Below, in pieces: positions 1 to 11,669 of a stretch of 64,000 nt of DNA. This DNA is from Bisporella sp. PMI_857. Taxonomy: Eukaryota; Ascomycota; Leotiomycetes; Helotiales; Helotiaceae. Location: positions 62,001 to 126,000 of the forward strand of contig JAJSPD010000027.1 in NCBI GenBank assembly GCA_021307315.1, in the 5' to 3' direction. Numbering within the stretch: the first letter of the stretch is position 1; every line of letters starts with the position of its first letter. A program made the translations under genes and the position numbers. The notes below the pieces were generated by a model. That model worked only from the letters and a program-made list of their open reading frames with translations, had not been told where the DNA came from and did not search any database.

Positions 1-3000
1 TTATTCGTCTTACTTTGCATCGGCTCTCCAGGGTCGCTAGCGTCTTCCGTCTTGCGGTGGTCAAGCCAAAATAACCTACGTTTCATACCTGGAATTCCAG
101 GGTAGAAGGCCGTGTCGGGGTGATCCCGGAGGAGGGGGTAAAGAGTCTCACGGACGAGGGTAGAGATTGTAGGATGCATTCGTCGCTGATGATCTAGCTG
201 CGCAATAGGAAATTTCCCCTTTTCCTCTCTTTCCTCTCCGCTCATGTTCCAGTCTCCTCCAAAACTTGAGTTCGCTAGTCGTTCGAATAGTGATTCATCG
301 AGGCTGTATTTGGGCCCTGCGCGATCGTATTCCATTGAGAGCTTAATGTTCGAGATTCGAGGACGTAATTGAAGATGATCCCCAATCAGTATTGCATGTT
401 GAATTGACGGCAACAGCGCAGTGAGAATATGTGCTTCCAGTACCTCTCCAGCTTCCTCACAGATCAAGACCTTGGCATGAAGATCGCGCAAAAGATAAGA
501 TTGATTTGCCAAACCAGTGGTTGTTACTCCCACGATTTGAAATCGGTCAAGAATTTGCGCATCTGATGTGTTGAATAGAGATGTGTATGCCTGCTTTGCC
601 GAGGAGTGCCTTTGCACCAACTCATAAAAATTTTGCGAAAGTTCAGCGAAGGCGAAATCGTGCCAGTATTGGTACAGACGAGCGCGTTCCGACTTCGTCA
701 GCGTCCAGATCCCCACAAGAAGCAGTTGGTCGATAGTGCGTTCGAGGCTATTGCTAAAGTCACCAGGGGCATCTCCAGAATGCCAAGTTTCTATCGCAGC
801 TTCTAACCCGGAGTCAAAGTTATCTCTACCAATTTCCGATCTGCCACCAAATATGACATTCATCTGCTCTGGAAATCTCTTCTCCAAAAACCTTTTCACC
901 ATTTCTACGCTACTCTCTTCAGCCTGTCTGCACACATTCTGAATTTCCGCACTTAACTCCTCCAAACTCGCCCGACAATCACGTATCCTTTTCCCCAAGC
1001 CTTTGACACGCGGAATTTGTTCATTCTTCTTGTAGTTTTCAAGCGAGAGGGCTTCTAGACGGGGAGATTGGCTACGAGAGCCAATTCGTAGAATATTAGT
1101 GACGCCCGAATCGAGAAGCTCGTGGAGAAACTGATCGAGCGCATGATTGGTGTAGCAGCTACATAAGTTTAGTTTCTTGTTTTAATCACCAGATATGAGT
1201 GGATGCAAAGATAATTTTAGAATCGCTGACTGAATAATTAAGGATGATAATAGAAGCACAACTAAGGCAACTTACACACATAAAATCTGCCCTAACCCTA
1301 ATAAGTCCGTATTCTTCAACAAGCACCTGGCGATCTGTATCCCTACATACGACTTTCCAGTTCCGGGAGGACCCTGGATAAGCGCTATTTCATGCCTCAA
1401 CGCCGAAACCATCGCGACCGCCTAGCCAGTATCCAGGGTTGTTACTTCAGAGATTTGTGTAGATAACACGTGGGGATCGTCGGACAGTGAGAAAGTTAGT
1501 GAATTGGTGGAACTAGTGCTGCTGCTGCTGCTGTTGTTGTTGTTGTGTGTTGTTGTTGTGTGTTGTTGTTGTGTGTTGTTGTTGTGTGTTGTTGTTGTAG
1601 GGATGCAAGAGAGGTCGATAGCAACACTGTTTAGAAGATAAGCGGGTGGAGGAACGATGATTTCCCCGTCACTATAGGCTATCGTTGGGCTCCGAGGAAG
1701 TGTGCTGCCATATTCACGGGGAGCTAACCAGGTAGTGAATGGAATATAACTTGGGTCCTTGTGTAGAGACTGAAGGCATTGCAAAACTCCCTCGAAGGAA
1801 TTATATAACACCGCGGGAAACTCAACGAGGATGAGTGGTCTGGATGATGAAGGCAAGCGCCTGTTCTTGCTGGCGAGGTAGACAAGATTAGATAACTCGA
1901 CCTTGCAGGTAGGACTTGCTAGGCGCAGTGTAATCATCGCTCTTTTAGCATTGCTTGCTAGATCTCGAACATGTCGGATCCCCGAGGGACTGTGATGCTC
2001 ATTCTGGTCAAAGGCGCAAATCTCCCTCTTTGAAACTAACAAGAAATTCACAGCTACGTCCTCTTCCTTTTCTCCGTCAATGAGGGCCAATATTGTCCCC
2101 CCCTCCCTCAACCCCCGGGACCCGCGCCACCATTGTTTTCTCTTTTGCAGATTTAGATTCCTTGCCCTATGGACCTGGTCGAATTCTAATTCGATCTCCA
2201 CTCCCTTTATCAAATCAGATCTGATTCGCTGAATCTCAACGGCGAAGTAGATTCGAACAGGAGTTGGACTGTCATCGCGCAGGATTTTGCGTTTGGATCT
2301 CCAGTCGGGATTATGAACAAGGGTGTCCCAGTTGTCTAAAATTAAGCGGACAGAGTCACGGAGTAAACCCGAAGTGTCTTCTCGTAGAAGACGAAACTGG
2401 GAATCAAGGAGCCAAAGAATGCCGGTTTCATGATGTCTAGAAGGGGAATTATGGCTATGTCGTGGGGGAAGGAAATCTGGTCGTCGCCCATCGTAGAGGA
2501 TTTCGGAGAGCGTAGGTAGGATTCTAATATCCGAGATGAGCGCGTGGTCATTGTCATGACGGGGGCCGAATTGGGAGAGCTTGCCAGGAAGATCAACGTC
2601 GAGTTCGGGAGGGAGACATTTTGGCTTCTGCTCTCGAGATGTAGTTGTGGTACGGATATCACCTGCGTTGGAGGCAGAGATGGCGTCCCCCATGGAAAGT
2701 ATATCTTTGATCTTGAGGATATTCTCATGTGCAGAACGGACGGCTAGACTACGGTTGATGTCCTCGATGCGGTAACAACTGGAAAGCTGTTCGACGACCT
2801 CCCCGAACTCTGTCTTAATCGCAGCCGCTTGGTTAAGTGTCAAGGTACTAAGCAGCGCCTTCGTTGCCAGTACTAACGCCTCTTCAATCCGTGATACTTC
2901 CATAGTCCCGTTCCCACTAGCAGCTCCCCGACCTCGACCAGCACCACGGTCAGGTCTTCCGCTCGCTGCACCGCCGCGACCGCGACCGCGAGCGCGGCTT

Positions 3001-3071
3001 TTTGTGCGACCTGCAGCTGCGTTGCCATGCCTCTGTGGGTTGTTGTTGTTGCTGCTGCTGGTGTCTGCCAT
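1..3071 (-). pseudogene. NFX1/ZNFX1-type SF1 RNA helicase, partial, interrupted by one in-frame TAG
   Basis: The gene runs off the left edge. The start ATG at 3071 opens an RGG-rich N-terminus (residues about 20-50), followed by a long regulatory region and a low-complexity T/H/N/Q/S tract (about 495-525). The frame meets TAG at 1424-1422 and then continues without a shift into Walker A (GPPGTGKS, near 1350-1370). A likely intron spans 1275-1159 (donor GTAAGT). The next exon has YTNHALDQFL and, further on, the Walker B-like LICEEAGEV and QLDHQRRMHP, all typical of the NAM7/UPF1-like NFX1 family, which acts on RNA and RNA silencing in fungi. The stop falls where the Q-motif glutamine is expected (LDTG-stop-AVAMVSAL), so a CAG-to-TAG change is the simplest reading. 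It could be a pseudogene, a sequence error, or a gene spliced in a way I cannot see. The family call is strong; the state of the gene is less certain. Confidence 0.82.
1518..1598. repeat. CAG/CAA-type microsatellite with 15-bp units inside the helicase gene
   Basis: GCT/GTT triplets pass into four near-perfect tandem copies of a 15-bp unit (TGTTGTTGTTGTGTG type). On the coding strand they encode short T/H/N/Q runs and a serine run. The length is in frame, so it varies the protein tract without breaking the reading frame. Confidence 0.85.
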
Positions 3072-4229
3072 ATGCGCGTGTCAGCTACCTAAACTATTGT
3101 ATTGATAGATTAGTCTGGCCGAGGAAAATAAGTGAATAAGACCGAGTGAGAAAGGTTTGTTGGAAGGGAGCGGGGAAAAGGTTGGTGAACTGATTACTGC
3201 GGGCGACAAGCGAAGCGAATCAATACGATTTCTCTATTGTTGGGCTGCTGTTGGTAGCTATTTGCATGTAGTTATGATCACGTGGCCAGCGCGTGAAAAA
3301 AGTGGGATCTTAATCTCACCTTTTGCTACGTGATAGGTATTTGACAGCTGTATTAAATGAAATAAAAATACTAATTTATAATACGATCACTTTTAATTTT
3401 GTATTTACTTTTGAAAATATAGAAAATCCATCTTCAAGCTAGCTATTAATACCGCTGTAGATGAGACCGCTAATTTTAGCTTGTGGGAGTAGTAGGTACA
3501 GCTGAGGTGTGGAGATAAGATGTGCCCAATATTGCTGACAAAGCCGGCCGCTCACTTTGCAGAAAAGAAACGGATTGATCTTCGGATTTGATAGCGAAGA
3601 GCTTATTTTGTGTGTCTCTACATGTCCTCCCTATAAACGCACAGAACCCGATCTTGATACCAGATTACGCTTCCATAGCACCCCATTGCCCTGACCAGTC
3701 AAATATGCCAACGAACTTCTTGATGCATATGTCAGCACCACTTCACATAGTGCCAAACTAAATCAATGATAAAGAATATGAGGTTAGTCTGGGACACCTG
3801 CAAATATAATCCTGTACTTATTCTTGCGCCTCCGAATCGAGGATAACCAAAACAAACAAATGGCTCTGAAATCTAAGTGATCAATCTCTCAGCTGGACTC
3901 TATGAGGCGCTATATTCTACCTTGGAGGCTATCTCTGTGATGTTGGTCAGCTTTCAATTGTAGAAAACACTCCAGATACGACGATGTCGTAGCTGACGCC
4001 GATAGTTGCAAACTGAAGATGACTGAATCATTTTGCCATCTTGGAAGCAGAGCTAACCTACGAAAAGGGCGATTCCGGTTCTGTGGCCAAAACCAACTGC
4101 TAATTCAGACTCTAATGGCTGGAAGTTTCATTCAAAGAGTGGAGTGTAGATACTGTAATCTTATTTAGATATTACATATAGAGCGGTTTGGCTCTCGCTT
4201 ATTCAGCCAATGGCATTCGATCGAATGTG
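3072..4229. other. Intergenic region, helicase 5' flank and TE scraps
   Basis: No coding potential is supported. Around 3318-3348 there is a short sequence (CTTTTGCTACGTGATAGGTA) also found near 25700 and 57560, so it is a fragment of a dispersed repeat end. The region becomes AT-rich after about 3340. The 200 bp next to 3071 presumably holds the helicase promoter, but I see no diagnostic element. Confidence 0.6.
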
Positions 4230-4231
4230 TA

Positions 4232-4276
4232 ACCGATATCCCGTGACAAATCCCGCCCCGCATCAAATCCCACTCA
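4232..4276 (+). repeat. Terminal inverted repeat, left end of transposon copy 1
   Basis: Starts ACCGATATCCCGTGAC and ends at CCCACTCA. It pairs with 6371-6415 with 42 of 45 positions matching by eye. A TA dinucleotide precedes it. Confidence 0.9.
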
Positions 4277-4382
4277 AATTTATCAATTGAACTTATGGTA
4301 AAAAATTAATAAAAAATCAACCACAAATCTATATACAATAAAAGTAGGCTCAATCGATTTATAATGATTTATTGTATCAGTT

Positions 4383-6342
4383 TTACAAAAGAGAAGATTC
4401 TTGAAAGCGTAATGGTAGCTTAATTGCTCTTCCAACTCGATATTTCCGCACTACTTCTTCTACAACAACCTCCTTATTTACTACTTGATTTTGAGCTTTC
4501 ATTCTAGGCTTTGAAGTTGAAAGAGTTTTAATAGATGCTTTTTGAGGTTTTGTTATTTCTTGTGAAGCCAAGTTAAGTGTAATAGTAGTAGAAAGCGACT
4601 TTTTAGCTAGTGACTGTAATCGAGAAAGATTCTGGTCGGCCTTTTCTCTCTGTAATTAAGCTTCAGCTAGTCGAGCTTCCTTTTCTTTTACTTTTTTGAC
4701 TTTGATAGCTTTATTAAGTTTAATTTGAACTTTTCGAGCTTTTTTTTGATTTTCTATAGTTTTGGCTTTCTTTTCTTTTCCTAATTGGTATTCTTTGATT
4801 CTTTCGACTTTAGCTGGCGAATACACAATAGTTCCTTGATCAGATTCTCCACTTAAATCAAGCTTTCGGCCTCTTTTTCTTTTTGATTTCTTATATATAA
4901 TAGCCTCTCTTAACCTCTTATTCTCGTGTTCCGCGATATCAGCTTTTGCAATTGCGGTTTCCAGCCTTTTGAACACTTTTTGTATAACGTCTTCACCAGG
5001 ATTCTGTTGATATGCTTTCAAAGCCAAACGTACAGTTCTGGAGTTTGTAAGCGTAAAAATCGTATTAGAAACCCTTTCCGCAATAGACTTTTTAATACGT
5101 CGTACTGAATTGATCATATCTTCTCGATTGACTGGCCAAATACCAGGCTTTTGAAAAGCATGCTAAATATTCTTTTCGGAAAAAACTTCATCAAAAAAAA
5201 GCTTGAATAAATCAAAAAACATGCTTTTGCTTATAGTTGTAAGGCCACCGCTGCCCGCCAATAGCATATCGAGTCGTACGGAGTAAGCTGTAGCAAGAAG
5301 GCCGAACAGGCCAACATCGAAAGATTGCAATTTATATGTAGAATGAAGTGGTAAAATCAATATGATTATACGGTGGCGATTGGCCCATTCGACGAATTCG
5401 TAATTTACATAACTAAAATGGCCATCTACTATCAATAGACGCTTAGATCGAGAACTAGCTGGCTGAATATAGCGATTAAACACTTTCTCTAGCCACTCTA
5501 TTCCGAGTTTATTACTACTCTATCCATTCTCAGATAAAACAAAATAAGTATTTGAATCTTTATTAACGTTTTCAAGCCAACTAGATTGCAGTTAGTGATT
5601 TGATCCTTTGTAGATCAAGAAAGGAAAAATAGCTTTTCCTATTGCTGAAATGCAGGCCAAGCAACTAATGAACTCTCGATTGCCGTCTTGACGATTTTTC
5701 ATTCCACCCAGCTTATTTATAGCTTGCTGACTTATAATCCTTTTCATTTTACGACCTATTCCTATAAGAAATCCTTTTTCATCAAAATTATATATATTGT
5801 TAGCTGTAATTTGATATTTTTCAATTGTACGCTCCAGCTGCGAAACGTAGCTAGTCAGCCAATTACTCTCTCAAAAATTAATATTAAATCAACCACTAAA
5901 CCGAGTGACTTACGTTGTTATAAAACAATTGAAACATAGGCTTATATTCAGCTGCAACTCGCAAATTATCAATGTTACGCAAATACATCGATTTAAGTTC
6001 CGATTTATACCGAGCCACAAATTGGCCGACTTAGTTCTTCTTCACACTTTCTCCTTTTAGCTCTTCCGCAAGGTTTCTGACTATTCTACTAGTAAGAGGC
6101 ATTTGCTTTTCACTCAAATAGTTAATCCTACGAATAAGCTCTCGTTCCTGAAAGTCTGTAAAGCATTGTCGGCCAACAGAGTCTGCATAGGCTTTATGAC
6201 AGGTTTGACCCTTCAGCCTTTTGCTGATCGACGTACGATCACATCCAAAGTGTGCCGCTGCTTGGGAAGCATTTGGAAACTCCCCTGATCGAATTGAATC
6301 AACAGCTTTGTCAATAACGTCTGATTTGGCGTAGTTATTCAT
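4383..6342 (-). pseudogene. DDE_1 transposase (pogo/Tigger-like), multiple stops
   Basis: Reading from 6342, the N-terminus (MNNYAKSDVIDKAVDSI) is a Psq-type helix-turn-helix, followed by a CENP-B-like HTH. The DDE core then shows FDEKGF (first Asp, near 5785), LLIVDGHFS (second Asp, near 5420) and SFDVGLF (third Asp, near 5320), so all three acidic residues appear to be retained. The C-terminal third is lysine-rich. In-frame stops interrupt it near 6032, 5598, 5520, 5162 and 4660. Several are explained by CAG/CAA to TAG/TAA or TGG to TAG/TAA, the changes RIP makes. It is therefore a dead gene that would have been roughly 600 residues long. Confidence 0.85.
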
Positions 6343-6370
6343 GTTTGAAGATTTATATAGAATGCATTTT

Positions 6371-6415
6371 TGAGTGGGATTTGATGTGGGACGGGATTTG
6401 TCACGGGATCTCGGT
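6371..6415 (-). repeat. Terminal inverted repeat, right end of transposon copy 1
   Basis: Reverse complement of the left end; begins TGAGTGGG and ends with CTCGGT just before the TA at 6416-6417. Confidence 0.9.
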
Positions 6416-6417
6416 TA

Positions 6418-8270
6418 ACTGACGTACACATGGTGGATCGTGAATGCATTTTGCGGGGTAGTGAGAGGGAGTCTAACAACTTTTCTTCCACGTGGTGTTA
6501 GGAGAGCCGCCTCGCGATTGCTTCGGCATACGATCTCAACTAAAGAGTAACTAATTATCAACTCGAATTCACAAGCAGTTGCGGTATCACAGTGGTTATC
6601 CCCCACTTTTATACTGCTGACTTTATTCCGGTATATTATCCCGGTATAACTTTCTATCTCTTTTCAACAATATCATAGCAACTACTTCTCTCACCAATCC
6701 GCTTTTTTACAGCGGGCTAATCACGGTTTAACCACTCACAGCTTTTCTATATTTCAAAGCAGTATATCGCCGAATATGGCCAGATTCTTAAAGCTGGCGA
6801 TGTTGCCTAATTTGCAAATGCATTGTTGACAGTCCTCGCGCCGTTAATTAGCTTTTCGATTATAAAATTAACCGAAATTCGGCCTAATCTGTCAACTACC
6901 TCGAAGCAGCAAAATTTTAGCCGCAGACTCGATATTGACGGAGATTTGTAGCTATGGGATACTGAGGTTCCAGCTCCATACACCGCCCCAGGTGATTATT
7001 AGCCTTTCCACCAGATGCCAGCATGCTGAATAGCCTTATGGGAAAAGATCTAGCAGAGCAGGATGTAGGAATTGGGCGGAGGAGCGAGACCAAATGTAGG
7101 CAGGCAAGCGACCATGTGCAGACCTCAAACGCATCTTTTGTAGCTTATTAATAGCGGTATAAGCAGCAAATACAATCTTCGGGGCGGGACTGCTAAAGCA
7201 ATTCTGGGCAACCCTATTAACCGCGCTTAAATATACATACCATTGAGTGATTACCAGTATACAGAGGTAAAGGAGGGCTAGGAAAAGTCTGACAAGTACA
7301 GAGACACAGAACAGTCATTAAAGCTATGCATATAAGTGTAACTGTTTTGGAGCGGGAAGGAATAAAAAGCGGTCGGACCGGGACAGCTTGTTTTCTAGAA
7401 GCAAGAAGTGGATGCACCTGTATTTACAGTTATACACTACATAGCTACCACGACGGCAGCTAGAACGGCCTATAAACGAATCTAATCCAATCTTGAATGA
7501 TTTTTTCGCTCATTTATACATACATACATACATAATTCCAGCTCCTAGTACGGTGGCTATCGCCGGAGAATGCAGGTTGGTCAAATCACTAAAGCATTTT
7601 GGACTTGCCCAACGCACTTAACTTCATCACACCTTAGCTTAGTCAGTCATCCCCCCTCCTACACGTAGTCTGGTTTCTGTTTACGCATGCATATATATCT
7701 ATTGACAGAAGTGCTCTGTTTGCGACTTTAGTATAAAGCTCCGATCTGGCGACCAACTGTCCTCCGTATTTGCGCTCCGTTAATACGTGCTAGGCAGCAA
7801 CTATGAATCCACAATCCCCTTGATTCTCCCAAGGGAAAATCCTCCCAGTACTCGTTATCGTCCATATTACTATTCCCGTATCCCCCAATCCAAAACCCCG
7901 AAAGAAATTCTCCCCCAGCCAAGCGTGAGTGTCTATGTGTGCCCAGGCAGGACATGTGCCCGCTATATGTTCTGTATAATTTGTAGTATCGTATCGTTTT
8001 GCCGAAGTCGGGAAATTTCTTTAGGCGGGATTGATGGTGCACAGCAAAGGCGATACTATTGAGAGTGCATTGAGGTGCGGAAACCCTGATACAGTACGTA
8101 CGGTATCAATTTCTACCGGATTTGCACAATTGCTAAACCATGCGTTCCAAACCCCCTACTTATTCCCTCCGTACCTTTGGTGACCTCTTACAAGCTAAAA
8201 CCCAGAGCTCTGCCGAACTACCTTAATTTTGGCACGTGATGTTCTACATGTGACGTTCACTCTGACGGCG
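6418..8270. other. Gene-poor repeat-bearing region
   Basis: Only short open frames without recognisable similarity are present. A dispersed repeat sits at about 7103-7482. A TACA microsatellite lies at about 7512-7532. The part from about 8130 to 8265 resembles the segment at 15235-15365 (shared CCCCTACTTAT.CCCTCCG and GCACGTGAT words), so it is probably remnant LTR sequence. Confidence 0.55.
7103..7482. repeat. Dispersed ~380-bp repeat, copy A
   Basis: The segment from GGCAAGCGACCATGTG to ACGGCCTATAAACGAA aligns over its whole length, in the same orientation, with 25733-26110. The two copies differ mostly by C/T and G/A. This copy is the GC-richer and so less RIP-mutated. No reading frame in it was recognised. 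Confidence 0.75.
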
Positions 8271-8698
8271 TAACGTACCTGATCACTTAGCTGGCCACAT
8301 CATCATCCTGGCCGCGCAAAAACACACCAAAAATCGCGATTTTGACATGTTTATATCTCAACTATTATTTATTTCAATAGATTAAAACTTAAATTTGAGT
8401 TTTCTCGGTATTTAGATAAGCAGTATTTTGAGTTTCAAAATGTTTAATATTATATAGACGTAGATCTAGTATTTTACGACAAAATAACCTCTGTAATTTC
8501 TGTTTCTGAATAACTATTAATTGTATCAGTCTCAACTTTTACACATATATGGGAATTACAGTTAAATAGTAATATATGGAGTTTTATAAAGTTAGGTAAA
8601 GTAGTAGCTGAAATAAAAACATGTCAAAATCGCGATTTTTGGTGTGTTTTTGCGCGGCCAGGATGATGATGTGGCCAGCTAAGTGATCAGGTACGTTA
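8271..8698. mobile_element. MITE with perfect 80-bp terminal inverted repeats
   Basis: Left end 8273-8352 (ACGTACCTGATCACTTAG to GACATGTTT) and right end 8617-8696 are exact inverted copies as far as I can read them. TA flanks are at 8271-8272 and 8697-8698. The roughly 260 bp between them is AT-rich and non-coding. Such size, structure and TA duplication fit a non-autonomous Tc1/mariner-type MITE. Its ends differ from those of the pogo-like elements here, so another transposase would have moved it. Confidence 0.88.
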
Positions 8699-8699
8699 T

Positions 8700-8886
8700 T
8701 GTCAGGAATTGGCTTACGTAAGTAGACCAAGGAGCTAGTTAGAAAATCTCTTCTCCATATATTGACGACCTTGCACTGCAGATAATAGATTGTACGTAAC
8801 ACACCTAATAAGCCTGTATTCTATCGCTGTGATACCCTCGCAGATCCTCCAGTTGATTCTCTTGCTGAGAGATCCACTTTCTGACA
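8700..8886 (+). repeat. LTR-like remnant (TGTCAGG...CTGACA)
   Basis: It begins TGTCAGGAATTGGCTTACGT and ends TTTCTGACA, the same ends as the solo LTRs at 32350 and 56804, with a related but longer and more diverged middle. No matching 5-bp target duplication was found. It directly abuts the MITE. Confidence 0.6.
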
Positions 8887-10237
8887 GAGGAGATTGATTT
8901 GTATATAAGCTTTGTATTCTCTGTACGAAAGCATATCAATCATCAACAATATCATTATTCAACCACCTCATACTTATATATTCTATTCTATTGACGATAT
9001 ACCGGGAAGGCTTCGGCCTACCAGTGTACGCCGGAATATGCTGCGTTTATGCTGCGTTTCGGTTTCGTGCTAGATCCTGTTACTGTTCTTGCGCTTCAAG
9101 CATGTTCCTCTATACATTATCAGAGCAAGTTGATCATTCTTCTCGCTGTCAGAGTTCTGGCCAATGCGGACAGCATCCACCCAAACGGTGCTTTCCTCAT
9201 CAACATGACGCAGACGACGGAGGGCCGTGAACAGGCTCCCAGTGATCGATATAGAGCATTCCTAACATTATCTGACGTAAAAACAGCATACGAGGCTAAG
9301 GCCCGCTAGCGACTTGCCGAAGACCGCCCCCGCTACGGAATGGGGTTCGAGACACGAAAGTAGAATTGAGTTCGATAATTTGAGTGTTAGTAGGCTTTGG
9401 GCGGACACCTTTCATGGTCGGCTGCTTCCGTCCTGACGCAGCCCCTTATATGTCGTTGGCTTGTTGCAATAATTCCCTTATACGAGCGTAAAAGGAGTCA
9501 ACGTCCCACGAAAAATCGATCTAGAAAGGGGGGAATCGGGATGTAGCGTTCCAAAGGGGACGGAAACATGATTTAGAGTTCGTTGGTAATACTGGAGAAC
9601 TGGGGGTTAGACCCCAGCGAATTGTGACACAGCGGGATGGATGTTGTGCCGCAACCAGTCCGGAACACTTGGTTGGGCGAGAGGGTGGGCCCCTACCCGA
9701 GCCCCTTGATCTCCAGGGGTCCCATGAAGCATCTCCCGTGCAATGGACAAGCGCCTCGAAAAAAAAATCGAATTGCAGACGCCTGTAAACTTAGGCTCAA
9801 GGTTTAGAAAGATTGTGGAGACAAAATCATGCCAGTGTCCTTCCACGGCGCATTCCATCACCCTTCCTCGAAGAGCTTCTAGCCGGGGATCGACGCTCCA
9901 AGCCTTGCCTTTTAACGATGTGATACAGTTCTGAGCTGTTCGTCTCAAAATGCAATATTCGATACAATGCTTTCATTTTATCGGCCTCTGTTCATCGTCG
10001 CTTTTTTGCAGTGATCGGTGTTGACTGTCAGGAATAGCAAATCACATGACTAGAATGGGCCGACTGTCCTCCGGCCACTAGCCGAGGAGGCACCTATATA
10101 TTACAAAGTTCTGATTCTCTAAGGATTAGTCTTATTGCTATTGTATCTAACCTGTTGAATACTATTGTTGTTCTATTCCTCTCAAGACTATCACATCGTT
10201 TCTGACCTCACATTGGCTCACAAGTTGGGGTTGCAGC
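8887..10237. other. Intergenic region without a supported gene
   Basis: Short frames of 60-113 codons occur (for example 9049-9309 plus, 9607-9948 minus). They lack known domains, clear introns or other support, so I leave them unannotated. Nothing else recognisable was seen. Confidence 0.5.
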
Positions 10238-11669
10238 ATGGCAGGCATGGCGAAGGACCCCATGTTCAGGGGCCAACAGACAACCTTGATCGTTGCGGCT
10301 GTTTTTATGACATCCTTTGGAGGTATATCCACGAATCAAGTATTCGTCTTGCAAATTAGTTGCTGATCTCAGAACGCTGATGGCTCTCGCACTCATTCTT
10401 CGGATCATTGGTAGAATCAAGCTTGTTCGAAATTGGGGGCTGATGATTGGCTTATGGTTGCTGGACTGGCATATGTTCTAGCTCCTGTGTCACATCTATT
10501 CGACTAACTCGCCAGGCTTTTACGGGCGGTTATTTTTTGAGATTTTGTACGCCATCCGATTTGGTATTGGGTTACATATGGATATGGTAGAGTTGCTCAA
10601 GGTATTGGTGCTACTCACTGCACTTTGACTAACATACCTTAGCTCATCTATGCAATTCAGCTCACTTACAACATAATCATTGCAATCGTCAAGTTATCTA
10701 TTGTATTTTTCTATTTAAGATTAGGCATGCGCTTTGGGAAACTACTAACCAGACCGAGCATTGATACTGATGGTTGTGTTTGACAGCAACGGTTGATAGT
10801 CGGCTTCGGAAAGCTTCCTGCGGAACAATTGTCTTCATTTGTCTCTTTTGGGCCGGCAGCCGGACGGTTACCATGTTGCAATATTTGCCTTTACACGCCA
10901 ACTGGGATCTTTCCGGAGCCATCAAAAAACATATATCAACACCAAAGTCTATTTTTACTGTATGAATCCCTTCGTACCTGATTATTAGCCGCGCTCTAAC
11001 CAGATGTGTTAATTATTGCTGTTGTCAATATCTTGCTTGATATCTGGATGTTGGCACTAGAAGTCGGCACAAAATTGCGCTCTTTGGCATTGGAGGCTTC
11101 TCTCGCATTTCAAGGTTTGCATACGCTCAAACTAGCTGGTAGATCATACCCTAGCTTTATAGCATTATTCGTCTATACACTATCAAAATATTTACAGAGT
11201 CAAAGGATCAATTTTGCGACAATGTTCCCATCAACATATGGTTTATGATCGAGATCAATGCTACAGTCACCTGCACCTCCGTCCCTGGTAAGTCGCTTCT
11301 TGCAGGACTTGCCGCCTATTATTAACAGATATCTTTTCAAACAATGAAACCATCTTCGCCAAAACTATCCGTGACCGCCTCGCAAACTCGAGCAAAAGGC
11401 GAAGCCATTTCAACACATACTACGGCCATCAAATGATGCCACTGAATGGCAACGAAGATAATGAGGCTATGCGATCTGTGCGCAAGAACGGATATTCCGT
11501 CAACGCTACTTTGAACGGGGGCATGGGAGGGAGCGAGGAGCATATTGTCCCGAAGAGTGATGGTGTTACTTATGAGAGGGAGTTCACCGCTGAGGAACAA
11601 TATATCGATTCGTCAAAGGTTCCGGAGAAAGTTGGAACAAGCATCGTAGGTCTATCTCATGAGTTCTGA
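10238..11669 (+). pseudogene. Rhodopsin-domain (SAT4-like) integral membrane protein, probably decayed
   Basis: Starting at ATG 10238, the pieces match the fungal rhodopsin-like seven-helix family. They are LMALALILRIIGRIK followed by NWGADDWLMVAGL (the R-x-W-x-x-DDW signature), YAIRFGIGLHM, KLSIVFFYLRLG, a LQYLPLHANWD loop, VVNILLDIWMLAL, and the late VTCTSVP before a hydrophilic tail ending at 11669. One intron with GT..AG is clean (about 10600-10642). Other joins do not keep phase. The exon ending at 10322 cannot be spliced in frame to LMALAL, and TK to IALFGIGGF needs a one-base shift near 11075. The gene therefore looks frameshifted. These proteins sit in the plasma membrane; their function is mostly unknown. 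The alternative is a live gene with introns I failed to place. Confidence 0.6.

Larger units (their letters stand above)
4232..6415 (-). mobile_element. Pogo/Tigger-like DNA transposon, copy 1, RIP-damaged
   Basis: A 2,184-bp element is bounded by 45-bp terminal inverted repeats at 4232-4276 and 6371-6415 that differ at only three positions, and is flanked by TA dinucleotides at 4230-4231 and 6416-6417. TA target duplication and a DDE transposase with a Psq/CENP-B-type DNA-binding N-terminus place it in the Tc1/mariner-pogo group. The transposase reads on the minus strand and is broken. A close relative lies at 54589-56775 in the same orientation. Confidence 0.9.

Noticed and set aside
2342..2775. 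ORFs of 64-128 codons within the helicase gene on both strands
   Set aside because: Overlap the longer helicase frame, which has family support.
9607..9948. 113-codon minus-strand ORF as a gene
   Set aside because: No recognisable domain, no partner exon, and it lies in a gene-poor repeat region.
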